DNA from: Flavobacteriaceae bacterium
Lineage (GTDB): Bacteria > Bacteroidota > Bacteroidia > Flavobacteriales > Flavobacteriaceae
Assembly: GCA_018608735.1 (NCBI GenBank)
Contig: JABAYZ010000133.1
Location: 1 to 13,613 of the forward strand
Reading direction: 5' to 3'
DNA length: 13,613 bases
Part shown: positions 6,763-13,549 of the stretch, one piece after another
Position numbering within the stretch: the first letter of the stretch is position 1
Layout: each line of letters begins with the position of its first letter
Made by a program: the position numbers and the translations under genes
The notes under the pieces: model-generated
The model's input: only the letters and a program-made list of their open reading frames with translations
The model's database searches: none
Told to the model about the DNA's origin: nothing

Positions 6763-7302
6763 TTAATTTTTTATCAAATAAACGGCATCTTCGCCACTAG
6801 TTTCTTTCCAGTTTACCAATACTTTTTCATCATTAATAGCATCTACTTGTCGACCACGATAATCGGGTTGAATTGGTAAATGTCTACTAAAGCGGCGGTC
6901 TATAAGAGTCAAAAGTTCAATTTCTCTAGGGCGTCCAAAGGATTGAATAGCGGTTAACGCAGCGCGAATACTTCGTCCTGTATATAATACATCGTCGATA
7001 AAAACAACGCGTTTATCTTCAATTAAAAAATCAATTTCGGTAGAATTAGCTTCGAGAACTTTGGTAGAACGTCGGAAATCGTCTCTATAAAATGTAATAT
7101 CTAAAAGCCCTAATTGTACATCGGGAAGGTTATATTCTTCCAACAGAAGTTTTTTTATACGTTCTGCCAAATAGATCCCTCTTGGTTGTAGGCCAATTAA
7201 AACAGTATTGTAAAAATCGGTATGTTTTTCAATGAGTTGACAAGCCAATCGATGTAGAATGATGTTTACTTCCTTATTGTTAAGTAAAACTTTTGGACTC
7301 AT
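6763..7302 (-). CDS. pyrR: PyrR, pyrimidine regulator / uracil phosphoribosyltransferase
   Basis: This 179-residue protein belongs to the type I phosphoribosyltransferase fold. The PRPP-binding motif VVFIDDVLYTGRS is at 99-111. GLQPRGIYLA (37-46) and LDITFYRDD (67-75) are typical of PyrR. In Gram-positive bacteria PyrR binds UMP and pyr mRNA to control attenuation, and it has uracil phosphoribosyltransferase activity. Whether it regulates RNA in Bacteroidota is not established to my knowledge. It is the first gene of the pyrR-pyrB operon. A -7 promoter box only 23 bases before its ATG would give a leader too short for the usual PyrR attenuator. Family assignment is secure; the regulatory role is uncertain. 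Confidence 0.93.
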   Translation of the reverse strand: MSPKVLLNNKEVNIILHRLACQLIEKHTDFYNTVLIGLQPRGIYLAERIKKLLLEEYNLPDVQLGLLDITFYRDDFRRSTKVLEANSTEIDFLIEDKRVVFIDDVLYTGRSIRAALTAIQSFGRPREIELLTLIDRRFSRHLPIQPDYRGRQVDAINDEKVLVNWKETSGEDAVYLIKN

Positions 7303-7325
7303 AGTTGTTCAACGTATTCGAAGTA

Positions 7326-7333
7326 CAAAGGTA
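7326..7333 (-). promoter_or_regulatory. Bacteroidota -7 promoter box for the pyr operon (TACCTTTG)
   Basis: On the minus strand this reads TACCTTTG, an exact TAnnTTTG match, 23 bases before the pyrR ATG. No clear -33 TTG lies at the usual distance. It should start transcripts covering pyrR, pyrB, the STAS-like gene and rnz. Confidence 0.6.
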
Positions 7334-7355
7334 ATGAAAAAATTAAAATAACGTC

Positions 7356-7380
7356 ATTGGTTGCGAATTTAATAACCAAT
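7356..7380. promoter_or_regulatory. Inverted repeat ATTGGTT-N11-AACCAAT upstream of pyrR
   Basis: Perfect 7-base arms (7356-7362 and 7374-7380) are separated by 11 bases. Relative to the pyr operon it ends 22 bases upstream of the -7 box, where an operator or activator site would lie. It also falls 20 bases after the stop of the DUF4870 gene, so it could instead act as a weak terminator, although no T-run follows it directly. The sequence alone does not decide between these. Confidence 0.35.
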
Positions 7381-7400
7381 ACTTACTAGGGGTAAAGTTA

Positions 7401-7736
7401 TTATTTTAAAAACGTTATGCTATAGGGATAAATTGGGGGCAATTCATTACTTGCTCTTAAGGCATTTTTAATAGGATATACAATGGATAAAATTAGAATC
7501 ACAACTAATCCTAATACGCCTACTCCAATTAGAATTAAAGGAATGCAAATAAAACTATAAATTAACATGCTAAATTGAAAGTTAAGAATCTGTTTTCCAT
7601 GTGTGTCCAAATCTTTTATTTTTTCCTTTTGAGTAACCCATATAATAAGAGGAATTAAGATGCTCCCAAAAGCGAGCAAAGTTGTCGCGAGTTGAGAAAG
7701 ATGCAGAAGGACGATAATTTGATTGTCTTGTTTCAT
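7401..7736 (-). CDS. DUF4870-family small membrane protein
   Basis: This 111-residue protein has three hydrophobic segments (about 17-34, 53-72 and 73-90). The family pattern is clear: LLHLSQL at 10-16, an IPLIIWVTQK stretch at 28-37 ending the first segment, HGKQILNFQFSMLIY at 46-60, and the C-terminal RASN...YPYSITFL (94-110). DUF4870 proteins resemble the Tic20-like four-helix membrane family, but their function is unknown. The ATG at 7736 begins 49 bases after the stop of the TauE-type permease gene on the same strand, without an obvious promoter box between them, so read-through from that operon is plausible. A 61-residue overlapping frame on the same strand (7582-7767) is not likely to be real. 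Confidence 0.8.
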   Translation of the reverse strand: MKQDNQIIVLLHLSQLATTLLAFGSILIPLIIWVTQKEKIKDLDTHGKQILNFQFSMLIYSFICIPLILIGVGVLGLVVILILSIVYPIKNALRASNELPPIYPYSITFLK

Positions 7737-7785
7737 TATTAGAGCGTTTATCTATAGGACTCCACAACAGCTGATATGTTACACC

Positions 7786-8586
7786 CTAAGAAGATATCTC
7801 TTTCAAAATAATAACAAAAGCCATCAAAATCATAAAGCGAGAAAAATTTGTTTTTAAGGTTGATTCACGCACATAGTTTGAGATATAAGTACCCACAAAA
7901 ATTCCTAAAATGGATAGCGTTGTAAAAATAACTAGGAAGCCCCATTTGATATCTATCAACGATAAATCAGCACTAAATCCAATAAGTGAATTAAATGTGA
8001 TGATAATCATAGAGGTTGCAACCGCTTGTTTAACAGTAAGTCTTGCAAATAGCACTAGTGCAGGTACTATTATAAAACCGCCTCCAGCACCTACTAAACC
8101 CGTAAGTAAACCAACGCCTAATCCGATAAATACTAATAGGCTATATTTTTTTGGGGGGTTTAAATTTTGAGGAATATCCGTCTTTGGTTTCTTCATCATA
8201 AAAACAGCTGATAACAAAATTATGACACTAAATAACAACATTAACGCCATCTCTTTAGTTAGTACAAAACTTTGTATTGACAGTAAAATATCTGGAAGGT
8301 TTGGTATTATAAAACGACGCGTTAGAAAAACAGATATGAGCGCTGGAAAGATGAATATGAAAGCTGTTTTATATTCAATTAATTGTTTTTTAATGTTTAT
8401 AAGCGTTCCAATTGCTGACGAAAACCCAACCACAAACATGGAATAACTCGTAGCTATAACTGGATTTAATTTAAATAAATAGACGAATATGGGAACGGCC
8501 AAAATAGAACCTCCTCCTCCAAATAACCCGATAATGATCCCTGTCAAAAAAGCACCAAAATAGCCACTAAATTCTAAATAGCTCAT
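7786..8586 (-). CDS. TauE/SafE (TSUP) family permease
   Basis: This 266-residue inner-membrane transporter has about eight hydrophobic segments. It shows the two-fold repeat of the TSUP/DUF81 family. GLFGGGGSILAVP (20-32) with ATSYSMFVVGFSS (45-57) in the first half mirrors GLVGAGGGFIIVPALV (163-178) with ATSMIIITFNSLIG (190-203) in the second. A hydrophilic linker at 131-147 separates the halves. Family members move sulfite, sulfoacetate, other organosulfur anions or carboxylates, so the substrate cannot be read from sequence. Its ATG overlaps the stop of the upstream dehydrogenase (ATGA, 8583-8586), so the two are translationally coupled. This suggests a permease for the substrate or product of that dehydrogenase, which is an inference. 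A DUF4870 gene follows. Confidence 0.88.
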   Translation of the reverse strand: MSYLEFSGYFGAFLTGIIIGLFGGGGSILAVPIFVYLFKLNPVIATSYSMFVVGFSSAIGTLINIKKQLIEYKTAFIFIFPALISVFLTRRFIIPNLPDILLSIQSFVLTKEMALMLLFSVIILLSAVFMMKKPKTDIPQNLNPPKKYSLLVFIGLGVGLLTGLVGAGGGFIIVPALVLFARLTVKQAVATSMIIITFNSLIGFSADLSLIDIKWGFLVIFTTLSILGIFVGTYISNYVRESTLKTNFSRFMILMAFVIILKEISS

Positions 8587-11489
8587 GGGTGCAAATTCAA
8601 GGCATTATAAAGAACTTCAATAGGGTGTAGGGCTGTTTTATTTACTCCGTCTTTTATTTGATGTCGACAACTTGTTCCTGATGCTGATACAATTGATGTT
8701 GTATCTAACGTTCTCAATGCAGGAAATAAGCGGTCCTCACCTATTTGCTGACTCAACGCATAGTGTTCTTTTTCATAACCAAATGACCCCGCCATTCCAC
8801 AACATCCAGAATCAATAGCATGCACTTTAAAATTAGAAGGCATCCCCAGAACTTTTAGAGCAAACGAATTCGAAGACAATGCTTTTTGATGGCAATGTCC
8901 ATGATAATAAACTGTTTTTGGTTTTGTGGTGAATTTAGAAATATCAATTTTATTTGCATTCAGTTCGTTAGCTAGAAATTCCTCTATCGTAAATACATAT
9001 TGAGCTAAATTTACAGCAGTGGGTTTTAATGGCGCATCCACAAGGTTAGGATATTCATCTCTGAACCCTAAAATAGCAGAAGGCTCTATTCCAACTAAAG
9101 GGATGTCTTTGGAAATTAAAGAACTAAACGTATTTACATTATCTGTTGCAATGGTTTTTGCTTCCTCTAAAAATCCTTTTGAGATATATGCACGAGCACT
9201 TTCATGATGATCAGGCATGAGAACTTCATACCCTAATTGATTTAATAAATGTACTGTTTTTTTACCAATTTCAATATCGTAATGATTGGTATATTCATCA
9301 CAAAAGAGATGTACACTTCTCTTATATTTATTTTGTTTATGGGTGGCAAACCACTGTCTTAACGTTGTTGAATGTAAGCTTGGAAGTGATCGACTTGGAT
9401 GAATTCCTAAGAGCGATTTAAACCATGGTTTATTTCCGAAAAAATTATAGACACCCGAAAAATGACGGCTCATAGAGTTGATCTTTGAATTATGAGCAAT
9501 AAGTTTGGTTCGCAGTGATACCGGATTGGTTTTTTGATACTGATACAAAAATTCTGCTTTCAAACTTGACATATCTACATTCGATGGACATTCGGATTTG
9601 CAAGCCTTACACGACACACATAGATCCATCGCTTCTTTAATTTCGGGATGATCAAAAGAGTTTTCTTTGGTGTTTTGAGTTAAAAATTCTCGCAATACAT
9701 TTGCACGTCCCCGCGTAGAATCTTTTTCATCCATCGTAGCTCTATAGCTAGGGCACATGGTACCTCCCGCAAAACTCAATTTTCGACAATCGCCTGAACC
9801 GTTACATTTTTCAACGGTGTTTAAAATCCCACCTGTTGAATCAAAATTATATAGTGTTTCTACTTTTGAAATGGGTGTATCTGCTTCATAGCGCAGTGCT
9901 GCATCCATAGGAACTGGATTTACAATTTTTCCAGGGTTAAATACTACTGATGGATCCCAAGTCGATTTAATCCGTTTTAGGAGTTGATAGTTGTCTTCAC
10001 CCAAAACCAACGAAATAAATTCCGATCGGACGCGCCCATCGCCATGTTCGCCACTGAGGGCACCATTGTAGGATTTCACCAACTTAGCAGAAGCCTCACT
10101 TATGGCTCGAAATAATGCAACATCTGAAGATGATTTTAAATTTAAAATTGGTCTTAGATGTAACTCTCCTGCCCCCGCATGTGCATAGTACACTGCTTTT
10201 TGATGGTAGGACTTCATAAGTGCCGTAAAAGCTTCAATATAGAGCGGTAAATCTTCCAAGGCAACGGCCGTATCTTCAATACAGGCAACGGCTTTGGCAT
10301 CACCAGGAATATTTGCTAAAAGCCCCAAGCCTGCCTTTCGTAATTCCCATATTTTTTCGCAATCATCACCTTCCACTAACTTATAGGCATAACCCAATTG
10401 AGCCGTTTTAAGGTTCGTTTCCAATGCCTTAGCTTGATCTTTGGATTCCGCTAAAGTATCGCCTCTAAATTCCACCATAAGGATCGCTTCAGGGTCGCCT
10501 TCTACAAAAAATCTATTTTTTTGCTGATTGCTATTTTCTTTGGTACAATCCAAAATGGTTTTATCCATCAATTCACAAGCCGTAGGAGTTTGTTTCATAG
10601 CGACTAAAGTGGCTTGAAGGCTTTCTGTTATAGAACTGAAATGCGCGTTTAAAACCACTTGAAAGGGTTTTGGTAAGGGCACGATTTGTAGTTTTAATTC
10701 TGTGGTAAACGCTAAAGTCCCTTCAGATCCACACAGTAATTTTGAGAAATTAAAATCTTCTTTAGATTCCTCAAATACATTGGTTTGCATCAAGGCATCA
10801 ACAGCATAACCGGTATTGCGACGTGTAATGGATGCTTTTGGATAGCCAGATTCTATTTGGGATCGAATAACTGGGTTATCAAGTTCTGAATAAATATGTT
10901 TATAAAGTGACGCTTCTAAAGAAGTCCCCTTCGTTTTTAAATTAAATTCGTCTTTGGTCAATGATGAAAATTCAACGGCACTTCCATCGCTTAAAATAGC
11001 TTTGACTGCTAAAGTATGATCGCGAGTAGACCCATATACAATAGAAGTTGAACCACAAGAATTATTCCCAACCATCCCTCCCATCGTACAACGATTGGCA
11101 GTGGAAGTGTTAGGTCCAAAAAAGAAACCATAAGGTTTCAAAAATGCATTCAAATGATCTCGAACCACACCAGGTTGTACACGCACCCATTGTTCTTGGG
11201 TATTGATTTCTAAGATGTCGTTCATGTATTTAGACACATCTACGACAATTCCATCGCCCACACATTGACCAGCTAAAGACGTTCCGGCAGCACGTGGAAT
11301 AATTGATAACTTATTTGAACGTGCAAATTCAATCAAGCGTTTGATATCTTCTGTCGTTTTGGGAATGGCCACTGCATAGGGCAACTCTCGATACACAGAG
11401 GCATCGGTAGCATACAAAGTTTTCACAAGAGCACTGTCATAAAGTTCTCCTGAAAGTTGTTGTTTTAAAGATGTGAGATGTGTTTGCAA
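8583..11489 (-). CDS. FAD-linked, 4Fe-4S D-2-hydroxyacid dehydrogenase (YdiJ/Dld-like), TTG start
   Basis: This 968-residue protein joins a FAD oxidase to an iron-sulfur electron-transfer module. An FAD-binding PCMH domain lies at about 30-215, with PRAAGTSLAGQ (65-75) and GNNSCGS (141-147). The FAD-linked oxidase C-terminal domain (about 270-525) carries HAGAGELHLRP (437-447) and GEHGDGR (480-486), the metal and substrate site motifs. The Fe-S region has C562, C568 and C579, then CVSCKACKSECP (624-635). A CCG domain follows, with HCHQKAL (865-871) and SGCCGMAGSFGYE (894-906). It likely oxidises D-lactate or D-2-hydroxyglutarate and passes electrons to the respiratory chain. The start is TTG: there is no ATG nearby, and the residues after it (LxxLKxxLxGELYxDxLxxxLYATDAS) match the usual N-terminus. 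Its stop overlaps the permease start. Confidence 0.9.
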   Translation of the reverse strand: MQTHLTSLKQQLSGELYDSALVKTLYATDASVYRELPYAVAIPKTTEDIKRLIEFARSNKLSIIPRAAGTSLAGQCVGDGIVVDVSKYMNDILEINTQEQWVRVQPGVVRDHLNAFLKPYGFFFGPNTSTANRCTMGGMVGNNSCGSTSIVYGSTRDHTLAVKAILSDGSAVEFSSLTKDEFNLKTKGTSLEASLYKHIYSELDNPVIRSQIESGYPKASITRRNTGYAVDALMQTNVFEESKEDFNFSKLLCGSEGTLAFTTELKLQIVPLPKPFQVVLNAHFSSITESLQATLVAMKQTPTACELMDKTILDCTKENSNQQKNRFFVEGDPEAILMVEFRGDTLAESKDQAKALETNLKTAQLGYAYKLVEGDDCEKIWELRKAGLGLLANIPGDAKAVACIEDTAVALEDLPLYIEAFTALMKSYHQKAVYYAHAGAGELHLRPILNLKSSSDVALFRAISEASAKLVKSYNGALSGEHGDGRVRSEFISLVLGEDNYQLLKRIKSTWDPSVVFNPGKIVNPVPMDAALRYEADTPISKVETLYNFDSTGGILNTVEKCNGSGDCRKLSFAGGTMCPSYRATMDEKDSTRGRANVLREFLTQNTKENSFDHPEIKEAMDLCVSCKACKSECPSNVDMSSLKAEFLYQYQKTNPVSLRTKLIAHNSKINSMSRHFSGVYNFFGNKPWFKSLLGIHPSRSLPSLHSTTLRQWFATHKQNKYKRSVHLFCDEYTNHYDIEIGKKTVHLLNQLGYEVLMPDHHESARAYISKGFLEEAKTIATDNVNTFSSLISKDIPLVGIEPSAILGFRDEYPNLVDAPLKPTAVNLAQYVFTIEEFLANELNANKIDISKFTTKPKTVYYHGHCHQKALSSNSFALKVLGMPSNFKVHAIDSGCCGMAGSFGYEKEHYALSQQIGEDRLFPALRTLDTTSIVSASGTSCRHQIKDGVNKTALHPIEVLYNALNLHP

Positions 11490-11510
11490 TAAAATTAAAT
11501 ATAGAAAGTT

Positions 11511-11518
11511 TAAAGATA
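11511..11518 (-). promoter_or_regulatory. Possible -7 box for the dehydrogenase (TATCTTTA)
   Basis: On the minus strand TATCTTTA matches TAnnTTTG except for the last base, 21 bases before the TTG start. The same 8-mer occurs on the opposite strand at 11640-11647 in front of the divergent gene. No -33 element was recognised. Confidence 0.35.
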
Positions 11519-11576
11519 TGAAAACGGATGCTTTTAATGGTAAAAATGAAAATAAAAGTGACGCCTATAAATTTGG

Positions 11577-11613
11577 AACACTTATTGAACACTTAATTTT
11601 ATATTTAACACTT
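11577..11613 (+). repeat. Three direct repeats of AACACTT between divergent genes
   Basis: Exact copies of AACACTT start at 11577, 11588 and 11607, spaced 11 and 19 bases apart. They lie between the two divergent TATCTTTA boxes, and the last copy ends 26 bases before the plus-strand box. This could be a binding site for a regulator of either or both genes, or a chance pattern in AT-rich DNA. Apart from these elements, the intergenic stretch 11490-11658 shows nothing recognisable. Confidence 0.3.
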
Positions 11614-11639
11614 CACAAGAAAGTTAACAATCAAATCAA

Positions 11640-11647
11640 TATCTTTA
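11640..11647 (+). promoter_or_regulatory. Possible -7 box for the secreted protein gene (TATCTTTA)
   Basis: TATCTTTA, one mismatch from TAnnTTTG, lies 11 bases before the ATG at 11659. This would leave a very short leader for that start, or about 20 bases if translation begins at the ATG at 11674. Confidence 0.35.
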
Positions 11648-11658
11648 CAACTTAAGAA

Positions 11659-12333
11659 ATGCCAATTTTTTTTATGAATCGAAGTTTTATAGTGTTACTG
11701 TTATTTGTTGGACTACAACAAGCCGTGTATGCGCAGCTAGACAACAACCAAGAAACGTTTCGAATCAAAGCTTTAGCCTTAGAACGCAATCCGTTGACCG
11801 ATCAATTTCCTTTGACCATCTCGCCTATTAAAGGGCTGACCGATAAAGGATTTGAAATTACCATGGGCATCCAACCAATTGATGGCTTTGCAAAGAAAAA
11901 ATACGGCATCACCCAAACGCGTGATGTGGTGGATCCGACTTGGGAAATTAAAGAAGAGTTTATAGGAAGTGCGCAAAATAATTTTAACTTAGAAAGCGAT
12001 TACTTTTTTGAGGATATTAAAACTAAATCTAAGTACATTCGTATTATATGTATAGATTATAGCGAACAAGACGGTGATCGTATTAAATTAATGTTCAATA
12101 AAGCTATCATGAACCCAAATATCACCCTTACAAACTCAGGCTATATTGTTGATGTCGAATTAAAAACAGGCTTAAATCTTATTGAATTCATTGCTCTTAA
12201 TGAAGGGAGTTCCAAGCCTAATACCGCTCAGCTAAAAATTTATAACGAGGATGAGATCCTAATAGAATCAGGACAATGGTATTTATCGGCTGGCTATAAA
12301 GCAAGTTTGATTGTATTGAGGGAGAGTTTTTGA
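11659..12333 (+). CDS. Secreted protein with a conserved C-terminal beta-rich domain
   Basis: The function is not known. The 224-residue protein has a Sec signal peptide: a hydrophobic core at 10-19 with a probable cleavage after V23-Y24-A25, leaving Q26 first. The mature part is predicted beta-rich without membrane segments. The C-terminal region, about 125-222, is a recognisable module that I recall from other secreted flavobacterial proteins. It shows YIRIICIDYSEQDGDRIKL (126-144), LKTGLNLIEFIALNEGSS (168-185) with PNTAQLKIYN after it, and QWYLSAGYKASLIV (206-219). The N-terminal region (35-120) is not recognised. Either ATG, 11659 or 11674, could be used. The A-rich context favours 11659, while the second gives a more usual signal peptide (MNRSFIVLLL). 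It is followed by an AT-rich hairpin region and another exported protein. Confidence 0.75.
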   Translation: MPIFFMNRSFIVLLLFVGLQQAVYAQLDNNQETFRIKALALERNPLTDQFPLTISPIKGLTDKGFEITMGIQPIDGFAKKKYGITQTRDVVDPTWEIKEEFIGSAQNNFNLESDYFFEDIKTKSKYIRIICIDYSEQDGDRIKLMFNKAIMNPNITLTNSGYIVDVELKTGLNLIEFIALNEGSSKPNTAQLKIYNEDEILIESGQWYLSAGYKASLIVLRESF

Positions 12334-12391
12334 GAGAAAGAATCAAATGACTACTATATTACTTCCAAATTAATAGTTTGAAATTTTATTC

Positions 12392-12421
12392 AAAACTATT
12401 TAAAAATTAAATAGTTTTTTT
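12392..12421 (+). terminator. AT-rich terminator hairpin with a competing upstream arm
   Basis: A perfect 12-base stem, AAAACTATTTAA (12392-12403) and TTAAATAGTTTT (12407-12418), has a 3-base loop and ends in a T-run to 12421. It contains only one G-C pair, so it is likely a weak terminator. An additional upstream arm, AATAGTTTGAA (12372-12382), can pair instead with TTCAAAACTATT (12389-12400), apart from a one-base bulge, and would disrupt the terminator. The element lies between the two exported-protein genes. Confidence 0.65.
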
Positions 12422-12456
12422 AAATTAGAAAAATTTTATCCCCTAAAATCAACACA

Positions 12457-13545
12457 ATGAAACCTATTATTTCTGTATTCTTATTATTTCTAGTTCAATT
12501 TTGTATTGCTCAAGACGACGGACCACACAAAACCTATCATGACAATGGTCAGATCGAAACTATTGGTCAGCATAAAAATGGTGTAAGAGTTGGGAAATGG
12601 AAAGATTTTTACCCAAATGGCAATCTTCGGGAAGAATACAGTTTTACTAATGATAATAAAAATAAAGAAACCAAATGCTATTTTAAAAATGGTTCTCTAA
12701 GTTTTGAATTATCTAAAATAGACGGATTGTATTTACAAAAAAAATATTATGAATCTGGAGAACTAAGGTTTGAAAATCAATTAGAAAACGGCTATTTTAA
12801 AGAGTATTATAAAAATGGTATTGTTAAAATATCTTCCAATTACAGGGATTGGCAACTACATGGTAAATGGATTAAATATTTCCCTAATGGCTCTATAGAA
12901 TGGGAAGTTGAATATTACAATGGTTTTAAACATGGCTTCTACAAGCAGTACCATACAAACAATCAACTTAAATTGATTGGAAAATTAATAAAAGGCAAAA
13001 AAGAAGGAGAAGAATCACAATATTATGAAAACGGACAGTTGGAATGGATTGGAGAATTCAAAGCCAATATACCTATAAAAAAGTGGAAACATTTTGATGT
13101 TAATGGTACTGAAATTGAATCCATTAAGTTTAAAAATGGGAAAAATAAAAACGGAGACCATCTAATCGATATCCCTTATGGCCATTTTGAGAAAGCTCCA
13201 ACCTATCCAGGATGCGAAAACTATGAGAGACAAAAAGACTCTAGAAAATGTATGAGTATTAAAATTAGTGAATTTGTCAAAAAAAAATTTAATGAATCCG
13301 CCATTAAGGGTACTTCATTCTATGGCAACCAAAAAATTCATGTAATTTTTAAAATAAACAAAGTAGGTAAAGTGACAGAAGTGAAAGCTAGAGCGGCTCA
13401 TCCACTTTTTGAGGCAGAAGCGGTTCGGATAATTCGTCAATTACCTTTGATGATACCTGGTGAACAGTTTGGAAAAACTGTTATTGTTCCATATTCACTA
13501 CCAATAACTTTTTTCATACAAAAACCCTACATCAAAAAACCCTAA
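12457..13545 (+). CDS. Exported MORN-repeat protein with a TonB C-terminal domain
   Basis: This 362-residue protein has an N-terminal signal sequence (hydrophobic core 4-15, probable cleavage after A18, no lipobox). Residues 25-235 hold about nine MORN_2/YwqK-type repeats of 20-25 residues. Each has a Y/F-x-x-N-G-like core, for example YHDNG (27-31), YPNG (52-55), YKNG (118-121), FPNG (142-145) and YENG (190-193), usually followed by a G-x-x-x-G-x-W-like stretch. Residues 245-355 look like a Bacteroidota TonB C-terminal domain: APTYPGCE (247-254), KCM with C265, FKINKVGKVTEVK (298-310), EAEAVRIIRQLP (319-330), then PYSLPITF (345-352). Classical TonB needs an inner-membrane anchor and a Pro-rich spacer, and neither is evident here. 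It could be periplasmic, anchored by an uncleaved leader, or not an energy transducer at all. Confidence 0.82.
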   Translation: MKPIISVFLLFLVQFCIAQDDGPHKTYHDNGQIETIGQHKNGVRVGKWKDFYPNGNLREEYSFTNDNKNKETKCYFKNGSLSFELSKIDGLYLQKKYYESGELRFENQLENGYFKEYYKNGIVKISSNYRDWQLHGKWIKYFPNGSIEWEVEYYNGFKHGFYKQYHTNNQLKLIGKLIKGKKEGEESQYYENGQLEWIGEFKANIPIKKWKHFDVNGTEIESIKFKNGKNKNGDHLIDIPYGHFEKAPTYPGCENYERQKDSRKCMSIKISEFVKKKFNESAIKGTSFYGNQKIHVIFKINKVGKVTEVKARAAHPLFEAEAVRIIRQLPLMIPGEQFGKTVIVPYSLPITFFIQKPYIKKP

Positions 13546-13549
13546 ATCC

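Noticed and set aside
7582..7767. A 61-residue minus-strand frame over the start of the DUF4870 gene
   Set aside because: It overlaps a well-supported gene in another frame and has an unstructured composition with no family features.
11518..11655. A plus-strand frame of about 45 residues (60 if begun at 11473) before the secreted protein gene
   Set aside because: It is low in complexity, overlaps the divergent dehydrogenase start in its longer form, covers the likely promoter region, and resembles no family I know.
12457..12510. Lipoprotein signal in the MORN-TonB protein, since a cysteine (C16) lies in the leader
   Set aside because: The residues before the cysteine are V-Q-F, which do not fit a lipobox; cleavage by signal peptidase I after C-I-A is more likely.
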